DNA of 64,000 bases, from positions 125,750,754 through 125,814,753 of the forward strand of contig CP136061.1 of the NCBI GenBank assembly GCA_032622095.1, in the 5' to 3' direction. The notes under the pieces were generated by a model. It saw only the letters and a program-made list of their open reading frames with translations, had not been told where the DNA came from and did no database searches. The translations under genes and the position numbers were made by a program. Shown here one piece after another: positions 46,116-57,991 of this stretch. Source of the stretch: Siphonodentalium dalli. Taxonomy: Eukaryota > Mollusca > Scaphopoda > Gadilida > Siphonodentaliidae. Every line of letters starts with the position of its first letter. The first letter of the stretch is position 1.

Positions 46116-47432
46116 AATTCCGTCAACAGTTAATTCAGCAAAACAATCGCCTGACAGTAATAATTGTAATTTGACATCATGAAACCGCATGTAAACAAAA
46201 AGGAAACCTACGGCTTTTGACTGAACAAATTATATCATTCGTGGGTACGTGTACACGCAAATATCGATTTTCCAATCGGTATTTGCTTGTACCCGTTCAT
46301 GATAATTCTCGTTTTCAGTCAAAAACCATAGTTATCCTCTCGTATCATCGTTGATTATATGCCCTGCTAATCGATATATCGATCGCTCAGCGCAATTTCA
46401 AAGTAAAATGTGCGACTTCCGTAGCGAAACTGACGTAGGAAAGTTTTCAACGATGAATACTGTTTATATCAGGAAAATAAAGACATTGATAACATTTGAT
46501 AACATTATCCGAAAATGTACTGCATAAAGAGTCTGAATGTTTTCGTCATCATTTTGAAGACAAAAGCTAAGGGCCGTCATATGGAGACGTTTATCATTAG
46601 AAAAACTGGACGTTTCTAGTTGAAATCTAAAGAGCATTGCTCAGGCGACAATTGAACTTACTCGGGTGACAACGGAACATACACGGTGGGAATCCGAGTG
46701 AAAACATAAATAACCGATTACAGCATTTTGGTGGCTTTGTAGGCAACAAAATTATAGGGGAACATGTCCTGGTTGAAGCCAGAGGTAAACATTAACATAA
46801 TATGTTAATATGATAATATGCAAGGCATATATAGAATGACCCCGGCATAATAGTAACACGACGGACAATGCGAAGGATCGTGCAAATAGTTGTGGAACTA
46901 TATGCATATATATTAGGCCTATACGCATGTCAGCGACGCGAATGCTTGATTAATAATGTAGATCGTTTTGGATGCCAGTGGACTTCAATTATTATATATG
47001 CCTTAATATAGCCTATCAGCCTTTGATAATAAAAGCATCTATATTGCGATTAAGCAAAGACGACATGACACGTTCAGTCATGTCTGGATTCTGGCCCGCA
47101 GAGACAAATGACGTTTTGACGTCATGACACCGTTACTGCCTTCAGTTAGCTAACAAATGAAACTGATCTAATATGAACCTTTGCAGGACATATTCATAAC
47201 AACTTACTGTTTATAAATAAATAAATACTTCAATTGTGCATTGCCACAAATCAGAAGTTGCGAAGTAGCAAATTCGTTTCATTGCTGATTCTGCGATTTT
47301 GTGAAACCACTGCCGGAAGTCACGTGATTTTTTCACGAAATAGTTGGTTCGGTAAAAATTTCACCTACACGGTATACTGTAAATTATGTGTGACGTCACA
47401 ATTACGTACGGCCGCCTGTTACCTATACACGA

Positions 47433-47471
47433 CCCGAGCTCGGCGCTAGCTAGCGCGCCGAGCGGGGTCGT
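47433..47471. repeat. GC-rich palindrome
   Basis: GACCCGAGCTCGGCGC and GCGCGCCGAGCGGGGTC flank the centre TAGCTAGC. It is near the right end of the hAT-type element and much richer in GC than its surroundings. Confidence 0.65.
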
Positions 47472-47721
47472 TATTAAACATACATTATATCTGTGTTTTT
47501 AAGTTTTTCGGCTGGTATATTTGAAATTTGCTCGGTCGACAAGCGGAAAAACTCACAACGGAATCGGTATTTGCTCGGGCGGAATGAGATTTCGAGGAGC
47601 GGATCCTCCACAGTGGAGTTCCCCAGAGGATGAATTTGGTGACCTCATTCTGCAAATGTCCGGTACCATATTCTCCGGCCATATCACAACATTGTCAGTT
47701 TTATTGGAGAAGAAAAAATAA

Positions 47722-47828
47722 AGAGAGCTTTCCGATGAATGGCAACAAGCCATATTTCCAACTAAATCCTGAAAAATTACCCATAATTCTTCTGTGGTTA
47801 AGGAGTCGATTATTTAGGGCATTACTGT
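47722..47828. mobile_element. Family D mariner-type MITE, right half only
   Basis: It begins at AGAGAGCTTTCCGATGAATG and ends GGGCATTACTGTA, and the left arm is missing. Confidence 0.6.
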
Positions 47829-48296
47829 ACAAGCATACAAAAGATCATTCAAATATGGCCTATAATGACTGAGATAGAGAGTTTCCAAGTTGATATGGAC
47901 AGATGGACTTGAAGACAGAACCTATTTCCATATCCCCCAGGCCAAAGTAAAATAAATGTCTGTTTTGGGTTACATGCCAGAAAAATATAGGGTCGGTAGG
48001 TAGTTTAAACATTTTTATATATTTTTTATTTTTATTTTTATTTTTTTTGGACATATTCTTATGGATTTTCATACTATCTTCTGCAATATTTGGATACATT
48101 AATTTTGAATTTCTCTGTATAAACTGTAATAAAAACAATGCTTTGACAGATAACAACTCATTCTGAGATATTGAAAATTATTTTTATTTTTTTTTATCAA
48201 AAATTTCAAAAATTTCTCTCAAACCCAAACCATAAGTATCTTTTTCTTTGGCCCTACCAAACATTGTTTGTGAGGGATAATTACATAAATACTGAC
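47829..48296. other. Intron, T/A-rich
   Basis: Poly-T tracts at 48,020-48,050 and 48,180-48,200. AGGCCAAAGTAAAATAAATG at 47,940 recurs as AGGCCAAACAAAATAAATG at 48,573, either side of exon 48297-48521, suggesting a local repeat. Confidence 0.35.
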
Positions 48297-48521
48297 CTCC
48301 TGGATTTGGGTATGGATTGGGGTTATTGGTCCAGAGATATTGCCTCATGGTTATAGTGAATCCCCTCATTGCATCAAATTGGTCATCTGACTTGAACTGC
48401 AGAGTCACAAAGTTCTGTGATGTTTTGTAAGACTGGAATTTTATTGGGAGGGTACCAGTTGTCCAGCACAATCCACTCTGTGGCATATGTGTTATCAACC
48501 TGGCATTGTCCACCCTCGGTC
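48297..48521 (-). CDS. CUB-LU gene, second visible exon: C-terminal half of the CUB domain
   Basis: The exon is 225 nt (75 codons) with an acceptor (CCCATTTCAG) and a donor (GTCAGT), both phase 1. Joined to the previous exon, the split glycine codon G|GA restores the run IYNGPRVDNARL. It supplies the fourth CUB cysteine (GLCWTT) and the typical last strands, seen as VTLQFKSDD and RGFTITMRQY; CUB domains usually end with a similar SD...RGF pattern. After the domain comes a short Asn/Pro-rich stretch (WTNNPNPYPNPG), likely an extended linker. The open frame continues past the donor, so the exon edge rests on the splice consensus and on the phase match with the next exon. Calcium-binding CUB acids are not all evident, so a cbCUB assignment is not made. 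Confidence 0.83.
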
Positions 48522-50980
48522 CTGAAATGGGAAAGTGTCAGTGATTGATTCATCATTCATTTCCAGCCATTATTAGGCCAAACAAAATAAATGTTCTGTT
48601 TCTCAGACATCTGCCTCCTCAATAAATATGGCCAGCTGGGCAGTGAGCTGGGAGCTTTGTATGGCCAACTAAAAATAAAAATGATAAATTATTCTGCCGC
48701 TCCACAACTCGATGTACAATTTCTCTGTCCATAAATCTAGCTGGAAACATCTCAACATGTATCTGATATTTCCATTTGCTATTTTTGCATTTCCCCATTT
48801 TCTGTTTGTTTAAATTGCATGTACTTGGGTTGTGCAACAGATTGTTAAATTCAAGTTGTATCAACAATTAATCATGAAAATAAATTTTTCACACCCAACA
48901 ATGTTTTTGATAATTCATGAGGAAACACATGAAAACCTGCATGCTGGGAAATTTTGATGGTAAAAAGTGGGAATAACGAGAGGCCGATCACGATCGGCAG
49001 ATGTTTAACCCATACCTTAGCGATAGCGATTAGCTATAACTGCTAATACAGTGTCAAGGACATGATCACAGGAATCCATATATCAGTACCCAACTTGAAA
49101 TCAAAAGCTCAAATAATTTGTCTTAAGAAAGGGTTAAAATATTTGGGGTGGGGGAGGAGTAGTTTTAAATCTCTTAACTATGTCCCTATTCACCCAAGGA
49201 CCTTTCACTGTGAGATCCAACGGTTTAGTGATTTTGGAGGATATGATTAGGAGTTTAAATTAACTCATTGGAAGAAAAAGTGATAAATCCATATCTCTGC
49301 CACTTTTGACATGCCAGATATTCAAAATTTATTCACTTCTTAAGAGAAATTATAATTTGTTGACAAGCCAGACAGCTTAGAACAACGTACATGTAGGGGA
49401 TTCCATCTCATATTTAAATGGTACTTTAATTACCCCCCCCCCCCTTCCCCCATTCTCTCCAGTTGTTATTTGTTTATTAAACATGGACAGATAAGATCAG
49501 ATCTGACCTGTGTATTAAATAAGATTAAGTGTTTCATAACAGGGGTGTATGGTAGAGACATGTCTGAAGACGAAGACAAAACTTGCGTGTGAGAGAGCAA
49601 GACATTCTATTGTGGTAGCCAAGTGCTCTGCCCAATCAAACACACTCAATCAAAGGCAACCAACTGCGATCATCGTGATTCTGATTGATGAACTGGCAGA
49701 TAGATTGACTGAAGCCGTTCAATGGCAAAGTAGTCTGCACTGTTTAGACACGCGAAATTATATAGATGCTAATTTAAAAGTACTAAAATGTTATCAGATT
49801 TAGGCGCTGCAATAATTTGCGAACCAGATGTACACGAGTAAACACATGTGTGAATTAGAAGATAGATGACATACCGGGGGTCCAACAATGTAAATAAGTG
49901 TATATACCACCATAACCACAAATATATCATCTTCATCACCATTATCATAATCTTCATCATCACGCATCATTATCATCATCATCATGTAACTAATACTATT
50001 TAGTTAACTTACTAATGCGCTTATGTAACATATTGATTTATGGCTAAGGCATAATAAAACATTGAAACCAAAAAAAAACAAAAAATATATGTAGTTTATA
50101 CAATACAAGAGTATTATCTATATAATGTTATAGTATACAGACATAATATGAGGATGCTGGCCCATATAACTCCTAAATCGAAACAGATTACCATAGTTCA
50201 TATGAAAGAAAGTAAGTAGCCCTCAATTAAATGGTTTCACACATTACAATGTTTTACAAGTAGCTTGGACACTAAAAGCCACAACCTTCAATATTAATCT
50301 TCTAAGCGCTATGTGGCCCCTAAAATTCAATCAACAATGACAATATGAACAAATGGGAAATTAAGGTTCCTGGAAATATTAACAACATCTACCATATTGA
50401 TTTTCAAAACAAGGCATCACTTACAATAGTCATGTAGATTTATCTGCCTGTTACCCATTGCATAGATAACTCATATTGGCTATCAGCCATTATTTTAATT
50501 TCAAATTGAAAGCATGTGTCTGAAGGGTTAATATATTTTTCAAAAATCAATTAATCAGTCAATACCAAAATTGATAGAAGTGAATAGTGTGCAAAGATAA
50601 CCAATAGATAAGAGATATGAGGATGAGTCCATGTACATTATAGCATGTGTCTATGCGAACCTTGGAAAGGGTTAATTATTTTTGAAGCAGATTATAATTA
50701 ATGGAATATAGAAGACACTTATATAGGTGATGGGACCCTTATCTCACCATGTAATGAAATTTCAATAAGAGAAACACCAGTCTTATGCTGCCATTAATCA
50801 ACTTGACAGATATAATAAACAATTAGCCAGCCACCAGTGTTGTTTATCTTTGATTTCATCTAACAACCCACCAGAGCTCTGTATCATTGAAAGTGTCAAT
50901 GTTTTATTATTAAATTTTTTTTTTTATTATATTATAAAAGTAAAAAAAAAAATTTAATATCTGTTTTTGTTAAATTGAGC
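48522..50980. other. Intron, with C-run and ATC microsatellite
   Basis: A C12 run lies at 49,433-49,444 and a (CATCAT)n-like tract at 49,925-49,985. I recognise no exon or full element in the rest. Confidence 0.4.
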
Positions 50981-50984
50981 AAGG

Positions 50985-52475
50985 AGTTAAAACTAAAAGG
51001 GCCATAACTCCTTTAAAATTAGTCTAAAAGGGCCATAACTCCTTTAAAATAAATCGGATCAAACCCATATTCGAACTCAAACTGTATTTTGGGCTGAGAA
51101 ACCTAAATACCAAAATTTTTTCCAATCAAATAAAAGATGTTTGAGTTATGGCAGAATGCATGAATTATAAGTCGGAAAAGGGCCATAACTCAGTAACAAA
51201 AACCCAGATCAAACCCAAATTCAAACTCGATCTGTATTTTGGGCTGAGAAACCCATATACCGGTGTAACACGATATCTTCCCCCCTGGGTATCTTCCCCC
51301 CCACCCTGGGTATCTTCCCCCCCACTCGTACATTTTTTTTCCATTATTTTATATTATTATGGTAAGAAATGCCGAGAAAACTATTAAATTTTGTTTGTTT
51401 TTTTGGTTATTTTGAAGTTTAACTTAACCCAATAATAGCATAAATATGTCAAAATATTACCTTATGATTCTATCGTTTAATTTGCTTTATATAGTCATGA
51501 AATGGCGAGAAATTAACTTTATATTGATAGAGAAAGAATTTGGGGTGGGGGGGAAGATACCCAGGCCTGAGTATCTCCCCCCCCCCCCCCCCCCACCCAG
51601 CACCTACATATGACAAAAATTAAACATCATGAAATGGCGAGAAATTAACTTTATGTGAGAACAATTTGATAGAGTAAGAATTTGGGGTGGGGGGGAGATA
51701 CCCAGGCCTGAGTATCTTCCCCCCCCCCACCCAGCACCTACATATGACAAAAATTAAACATGATTTTATTGCTTAATTTGCTTTATATAGTCATGAAATG
51801 GCGAGAAATTAACTTTACTCAGGCCTGGGTATCTTCCCCCCCACCCCAAATTCTTACTCTATCAAATTTTGCTCATATAAAGTTAATTTCTCGCCATTTC
51901 ATAACTATATAAATCAAATTAAGCAATAAAATCATACGTTTAATTTTTGTCATATATAGCCGCTGGGTGGGGGGGGGGGGAAATACTCAGGCCTGGATAT
52001 TTCCCCCCCACCCCAAATTCTTACTCTATTAAATTGTTCCCATATAAAGTTAATTTCTCGCCATTTCATGACAATATAAAGCAAAATAAATGATAAAATC
52101 GTAAGGTAATATTTTGACATGTTTATGCTATTGTGTGAGGGGTTAAGTTAAACTTCAAAATAAATTTTTTTTTTTTAATAGTTTTCTCGGCATTTCTTAC
52201 CATAATAATATAAAATAAGTGAGGGAAAAAAAATATATGAGTGGGGGGGAAGATACCCAGGGCGGGGGGGAAGATACCCAGGGGGGGGAGATAAACTGTT
52301 ACACCGGTACAAAATTTGGTTCCGATCGGATTGAAAATGTTTGAGTTATCGCATTACACGTAAAGTGTCTACGGACGGACAGACAGTCAGACAGAGAGAC
52401 AGACGAACAACGAGTGGTCAATCCGGACGTCGACACTATGTGTACCATACTATGGTATGGGTACACATAAAAACC
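50985..52475. mobile_element. Pearl-like element with GGGCCATAACTC cores, split by a foldback
   Basis: The core phrases AAAGGGCCATAACTC and TGTATTTTGGGCTGAGAAAC occur repeatedly between 50,995 and 51,255. After the foldback (51260-52307) come TTTGAGTTATCGC, a GGACGGACAGACAGTC tract and a terminal hairpin GTGTACCATAC / GTATGGGTACAC (52,440-52,468). Confidence 0.58.
51260..52307. mobile_element. 1.05-kb foldback element rich in G/C runs
   Basis: The ends CCGGTGTAACA / TGTTACACCGG are flanked by TA. The arms are long inverted copies containing GGTATCTTCCCCCC, AAATGGCGAGAAATTAAC and up to 18-bp C or G runs, and the arm phrases occur six times in alternating directions. The uninterrupted host phrase (ATACCAAAATTT) can be read in the first core, which confirms an insertion. 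Confidence 0.7.
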
Positions 52476-52689
52476 TGCCAGCTGGGAATTTATAGGTAAT
52501 AAATAAATATCAAAACTTGCCTGACTGCCCATTTAACAAATTAAAAGTGTCAATGACACTGTAGCACAACTTAGGAAGATGTTATTTTTATGCTGAGCAA
52601 TGAATAGAATGATAAAGAAGGAAAGTAAACAAGTTACAGTAAAGGTCTTGTGTAGATGAAATTATTTTTAGTTGAAACATCTCACCAAT

Positions 52690-53030
52690 AAATGTGGGCT
52701 ACAGGGTGTGCATCTGGATTCAAATTTGAAATCCAAGATGGCTGCTGGTAGCCATGTTTTATAACAAATTTCGGAAATAATCACTGGCTCCAATTCAAAT
52801 CTAAAATCCAAAATGACTGGTGGTGGCCATTTATTCAACAAATTTCGGAAAAAAAAGTATGACTCCCATCTAGAGGTCGCCCTGAAGATCCATATGAAGT
52901 TTGGTGATGATTGGATGAGGGATGCGGCCTGTAGGGTGAACAAAAGGAAATTGTTGACGGATGCATGGATGGCGGATGTCAACCCATGGCAATAGCTCAA
53001 GCTTGACTTCATCAAGTTGAGCTAAAAAAG
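52690..53030. mobile_element. Short pearl-like element with terminal hairpin
   Basis: The repeated core phrases are AAATCCAAGATGGCTG and AAATCCAAAATGACTG, each followed by CAAATTTCGGAA. Then come ATGAAGTTTGGTGATGATTGG-type sequence, a GACGGATGCATGGATGG tract and the hairpin TAGCTCAAGCTTG...CAAGTTGAGCTA at 52,993-53,024. Confidence 0.5.
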
Positions 53031-53513
53031 AATGAATGAGAAACAGATAATAAACTTTGTGTGGCCTTTATGGTATGGCCTTTATGGTACATGTTTATGG
53101 AAAACAACAAGATATGCATATTATAGAACATATTTACATGTACACTTATCATGTGGATGTTTTTGAAATGCACACTGTTCAGTCCACGTCATCTTTTTCC
53201 AGCCATACCATACAAGTTGAATGAAACAAGGTCAACGTCATTTGACTAAATGATGGTTGCCTCAACAATGAAACCAAAACTTTAAAATAAAAGCACCATC
53301 AAACATGACATTGGGTTAAACATCTTGAGTGAGATGACAAATTTTGTGAATTTATGAGGAATATGGTATTTGGTGTGAGTTTTGCAATTTTTAGTTGTGA
53401 GCCTTGTCTCTCATATAGTATATTGGTATATTTCCCCACGGCCAGACATGTATAATGAAATTTTACTGAGAACATACTATAGAAAGTTGCAACATTACAA
53501 GAGTAGGGCCTAC

Positions 53514-53789
53514 CATTATATATTTTCAGAAAGTCGTGACATCTGACAGGTGTATCTTTCTCCACCTGTGCTCTCTTGTCAACATTTAGCTGAGTAACCT
53601 TAATCTCCCATTGGAACATCTGCTTTCCCTTGATGATGACGATGCAGTTCTGATTTGCTGTGTAGAAATCACTAGACTGTGAGCGCACATAGACGTTGTC
53701 TGCCTGAATAGTCCAATGCTGGGGTTTATAGTAACCATCACAACCAAGATCATTTTGGACAATCACTGTTTGTGGCAATGCATTCTGAC
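53514..53789 (-). CDS. CUB-LU gene, first visible exon: N-terminal half of a CUB domain
   Basis: This 276-nt exon encodes 92 residues of a secreted or cell-surface protein. It lies between an acceptor (TTTTATTACAG, ending at 53790) and a donor (GTAGGC, from 53513), and both flanking introns are phase 1. CUB domains fold as an extracellular beta-sandwich that binds proteins or glycans. Seen here are the first three CUB cysteines (the motifs LGCDGYY, NQNCIV and VRCHDF) and the strand ending KIYNG, which matches the family's usual IYDG. The open frame runs on into introns at both ends, so the apparent start MCFITG is not a real start. No signal-peptide exon was found upstream to 64 kb. The reading frame joins perfectly to the exon at 48297-48521, 4,992 bp away. 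The molecular partner is unknown. Confidence 0.82.
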
Positions 53790-53835
53790 CTGTAATAAAA
53801 CACACATCTCAAAGTAACCATTAAAGATATATTAA

Positions 53836-54048
53836 CCTTTTCTATACTAAATGGATTCTCCCACCCAGTTATAATTGTATACATTGCAATGGTCTGTTAT
53901 TTATTTGGAGGGGTCTTTGGGAAAAATAAGTTTACAACAGACAGTGGAAAAGATTACAGAAGTTCAGAAGGATTCGTCGTTTGCTGAACTTTTATCTGAA
54001 CATTTCATAAGGGAACTACTTGTCAACGAGTATTTACTATAGAAAGGG
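53836..54048 (+). mobile_element. TTAA-type MITE, family B, 213 bp
   Basis: TTAA on both sides (53832-53835 and 54049-54052), with ends CCTTTTCTATACTAAATGG and CTATAGAAAGG. It lies just 5' of the first visible CUB exon. Confidence 0.72.
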
Positions 54049-54052
54049 TTAA

Positions 54053-55060
54053 GGGTGCAAAACCTTGATTTGACCTGGAACCTTGAACAGATTTTAATAC
54101 TGCTCATGGCTAGAATAAGCGACAATATTATTCTGCCACCAGTTGTGCACAGAATAGCCTCAGAGATGCTGATTGGATATTCTGTCACTAGTTGTAGAAT
54201 ATAATCATCACCTTATTCTGCTGCAGAAACATCATACATATTGTGTTCGAATGATCCGCAGAAAACTGTCATACAAAAGAATGCATTTGACGGTGGAATT
54301 CCCAAAATCCTGTGTCACAGACAGAACTGAAAGCCTTTTATGAATCACAATATAGGCCAACCAGGATTTATCTTGCCTTAAAAGCAAGACACAGGGCATA
54401 CCCAAACTGTGACTTTGCCATTTTTATGTCAGTTGAGAGAATCTTGGTTAACAAGAGCATCGCTAGGACATGGCAAAATACACCTGGATGGTAATTTCAA
54501 CAATGAGCCATAAAAATTTACAAAACATTTTGTTAGGCTAGTGCTTTAATATTTCCTCATGTGGTCCCATGCAGGTTTTTTTGTTTTCTATGAATCTCTT
54601 CCACATCGTTGGGTTCTGTAACGCACAGTCTATAAAATATCTAGGGCATGCATATAGTAGAATACAGTCATTTAATAATGTCGGCACACAATCTGACGTA
54701 CATCGACCTGTACTAGAGATGTAACAATACACCCCTGCTACAATACATGTCATGATATTTGCTCACGATAAGATATGCAAAATCGTGATATAATTTAGAC
54801 TGACACAATTATTGAAATTTTAACATGCAGTTTCGAATAGGGTTCGAATAGCTGTTCTGCCTCTGGCCCAATAATGAGGATGGGAACAATATTGATAAGC
54901 AACCCAGCTACTAAAATCTTGAACGATTGTTTTAGTTACATTCCCACCCAAAAATAGATGTAAACAAGAGATGGACTGTCGTCCGGTACATACCCCCTAG
55001 TGGCATACTGCCTAGTGTGGGCATATCTATAACTTATGACTGCTATACTCAGACAGATGG
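54053..55060. other. No recognisable gene
   Basis: CAGAATAGCC/TTATTCTGC phrases at 54,130-54,230 recur at 56,915-57,000. No signal-peptide exon with a phase-1 donor was found here. Confidence 0.35.
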
Positions 55061-55079
55061 ACCCAAAAATCAGCATTTT

Positions 55080-56160
55080 CATATAAACGAAGATGAATAA
55101 CTATAGCACAAAAAAAAACAAAAAAAACAGTTGAATGTGCCATTAAATGTCCTCATAGTGGTGAACATCCATACACAATTTCATTGAGATCCGAGCATTA
55201 CTGTTCAAGTTATGACCTGAACAGACATCGGATGGACCAAACAGCCAACATGTCCAGATAAACAAACTTGAATAACTCTAGAACGGAAAAGCCAAACAGA
55301 ACAATGGAACACTCTATTGAATGTCCTCACAGTGGTGAACATCCATACCAAATTTCATTGAGATCCCAGCACAACTGTTGAAGTTACGACATGAACAGAC
55401 ACCATGAACAGACACCAGACGGACCAAAAAGCCAACATTTCGAGATAAACAAAGATGTATAACTCTAGAATGGAAAATCCGAACAAAACAATGGAACCCT
55501 CTTTTTAATGTCCTCATAGTAGTGAATATCCATTCCAAATTTCATTGAGATCCCAGCATAACTGTTGAAGTTACGACATGAACAGACACCAGACAGACCA
55601 AAAAGCCAACATTTCCAGATAAACAAAGATGAATAACTCTAGAATGGAAAATCGGAACAAAACGATGGAACCCTCTATTGAATGCCCTCATAGTAGTGAA
55701 CATCCATACCAAATTTCATTGAGATTCGAGCACTACTGTTCATGTTATGACATGAACAGACACCAGACAGACCAAAAATCCAACATTTCCAGATAAACAA
55801 AGATGAATAACTCTAGAATGGAAAATCTGAACAAAACGATGGAATCCTCTATTTAATGTCCTCATAGTTGTGAACATCCATTCCAAATTTCATTGAGATC
55901 CCAGCACAACTGTTGAAGTTACGACATGAACAGACACCAGATGGACCAAAAATCCAACATTTCCAGATAAACAAAGATGAATAACTCTAGAATGGAAAAT
56001 CCTAACAAAACGATGGAACCCTCTATTTAATGTCCTCATAGTAGTCAACATCCATACCTAATTTCATTGAGATCCGAGCACTATTGTTCAAGTTATGACA
56101 TGAACAGACATCGGACGGACGCACGGACAGACGGCCAGACGTACGGACAGGTGCAAAACA
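55080..56160. mobile_element. Pearl-like element with five to six 187-bp cores
   Basis: Each core carries GATGAATAACTCTAGAATGG, ATGTCCTCATAGTAGTGAAC, CAAATTTCATTGAGATCC and ATGAACAGACACCAGAC. The array ends in GGACGGACGCACGGACAGACGG. A short inverted pair ATAATGAACATTAT follows. It is non-coding. Confidence 0.65.
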
Positions 56161-57466
56161 GTATAATGAACATTATTTAGGCAGCTGGATTCCATTTCCA
56201 CTGGTTTGATTCATGAAAAAACCTATTTTACCCCAAAATAAACAATCATACAACACTACATGAAAAGGCAACACCGATATGTTACTAGTATATGCTGTAT
56301 CAATACGGACATTTTGATATATAATTCAGTTTGTTACTCTGTCACATGATTCAATTAAAATAAGTGCTGATTCTACTCCCCGTTAAAAACACGAAAGAGG
56401 GTGGACATGTTCATAGTTTGTAAGAGAATTTTGGAGTATGTCAATATTCTAGGGTTCTTTTTTGGGGTAAAAATTGTTTTTTTGAGAAAAATGAGAGAAT
56501 TATGGAATCCATAACATGATATGCATCATTAATTATTATGCATGCTATTTTATAAAAAAAAATCCAGCCATTGGAACAACACCCCTCCCTTATTTCTATA
56601 TCTTAACTGTCACTATAGAATCAGCCCTTATTAAAAATTAATTATGTGGAATCTTGAGTAACAAATTGAATTGTATATCAACAAAACAACATACTATTAG
56701 TCTTGACAGAGTGCATACCATGCAGATGTTACCTTCTTGTAAAATGTTGTATGATTGTTTATTTTTTATTTTTTTTTTGTAAAATAGGCTTTTTCGTAAA
56801 CGGACAGTGAAAAAAACAATCCCACTGCCTAAATAATATTTCCCTCTATATCTGGTTAGAAGTTTAACAAAATAACAAAGTGTGATCATGAATTTTAATC
56901 TGCTGCTAGCGACAGAATAGCCCAATACTACAATATGGCTATTATGCAGCTAGAGACACAATAAGATAATCCCCTTATTCTGCTGCTAGCGGCAGAATAG
57001 CCTATTTGGCTAAACTGCCATGAAAAAAAATATGCGTAAAACATCATGCATCTCGCGATTGCATCTTTCGAACATGGAAAGAATAACTATATACTTTTAT
57101 TGTCGCGATTCCAATATTTGACATGTATTGTCAGTTCGTGTTTGGATATGTTCTTGTTTTAATGGAAGATATGTATATAGAACACTTGTTGCTGTCTGTC
57201 TGTTGACTTACTTTTTGACGGATGTAACCGGTTAACAGCAATTATGATTGAACCCCTCCCATGGCACATGACGATTACTATATACCAGCATCAATTTTAA
57301 TAACGCAACAACCCAGTCATTGAAAAGACCCCACCACCTGACCACTGTCATCTCAAGACTGCATCTGTCCCCTCTTTCCCCTCTCCTTCCGATTATCGAC
57401 ATGGAGACTGGAGTGGAGATTGCTAATCGATTGTTGCCGAAATTCTAGTCGACATCGATTAATCAT
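56161..57466. other. No recognisable gene
   Basis: CTGCTGCTAGCGACAGAATAGCC at 56,900 recurs at 56,980. Otherwise AT-rich, with only chance ORFs. Confidence 0.35.
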
Positions 57467-57471
57467 TTCAA

Positions 57472-57762
57472 CAGGTCAGGGAAAACCCAAACTTGATGTA
57501 CTAAACCTCGATTTGTGTAAAAAACCTCGATCGAGGTTCTTCGAGATCATATGATCAGTTACATGGACCCACTTGCACAGTGTAAGATGAAATACTCCAC
57601 ATTATATTGCTTCCATTTGTATCATTTTTTTGTTTAGAGTGTTTCCCCTTATGTCATGGGTGAGTATTTTGACCAGTGGTCACATGAAATCGAAGAACCT
57701 CGATCGAGGTTTTTTACACAAATCAAGGTTTGGTACATCGAGTTTGGGTTTTCCCTGACCTG
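57472..57762. mobile_element. hAT-type MITE with 5-bp target duplication, 291 bp
   Basis: The ends CAGGTCAGGGAAAACCCAAA and its complement match for about 70 bp, with TTCAA at 57467-57471 and 57763-57767. The palindrome AACCTCGATCGAGGTT occurs in each arm. Confidence 0.7.
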
Positions 57763-57991
57763 TTCAACACTACCTGAGATGTGACTTGTCAATGTCACGT
57801 CGATTCATTGCTCAATTCCACACAAATGTGAATGTTAATTGCACAGTTGTTGGAAGATTTTATCAAAATCTGCTGATAAGTACACATACTAGTACCATTA
57901 CTTTAATAATAATATAGACAAGTATGGAAAGCTCCTGTGTGAGATTGACGAGTCGCCATCCGAGATGGTAACGTCATAACTTTCCGTGCTT

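Larger units (their letters stand above)
44556..47615. mobile_element. 3.06-kb hAT-type element, no transposase
   Basis: A perfect 8-bp duplication GAGTTCCC lies at 44548-44555 and 47616-47623. The inverted ends CACTGTGGAGGAT and GCTCC..GAAATCTCATTCCG match for about 60 bp. ORFs inside (for example 44840-45163) match no transposase. It contains a palindromic minisatellite and a GC-rich hairpin, so it is a large non-autonomous member of the hAT superfamily. Confidence 0.75.
44193..47690. mobile_element. Family C hAT-type MITE split by a 3.06-kb hAT-type element
   Basis: 44193-44547 and 47624-47690 are left and right parts of one family C MITE (ends CCTGACAATATCGTG and GGTACCATATTCTCC). The gap is exactly the element at 44556-47615 plus its 8-bp duplications. 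Confidence 0.6.

Noticed and set aside
48184-48296. Extension of the second CUB exon ORF to LREIFEIFDKKK
   Set aside because: It runs past a donor (GTCAGT) into T-rich intron, and the spliced continuation gives a better linker and the next exon in phase.
53299-53513. C-terminal extension of the CUB exon ORF
   Set aside because: A donor site (GTAGGC) at 53513 and perfect phase continuity with the exon at 48297-48521 show that the extra codons are intronic.
54830-54860. GGGTTCGAATAGC resembling a tRNA T-arm
   Set aside because: No matching acceptor, D or anticodon stems fold around it.
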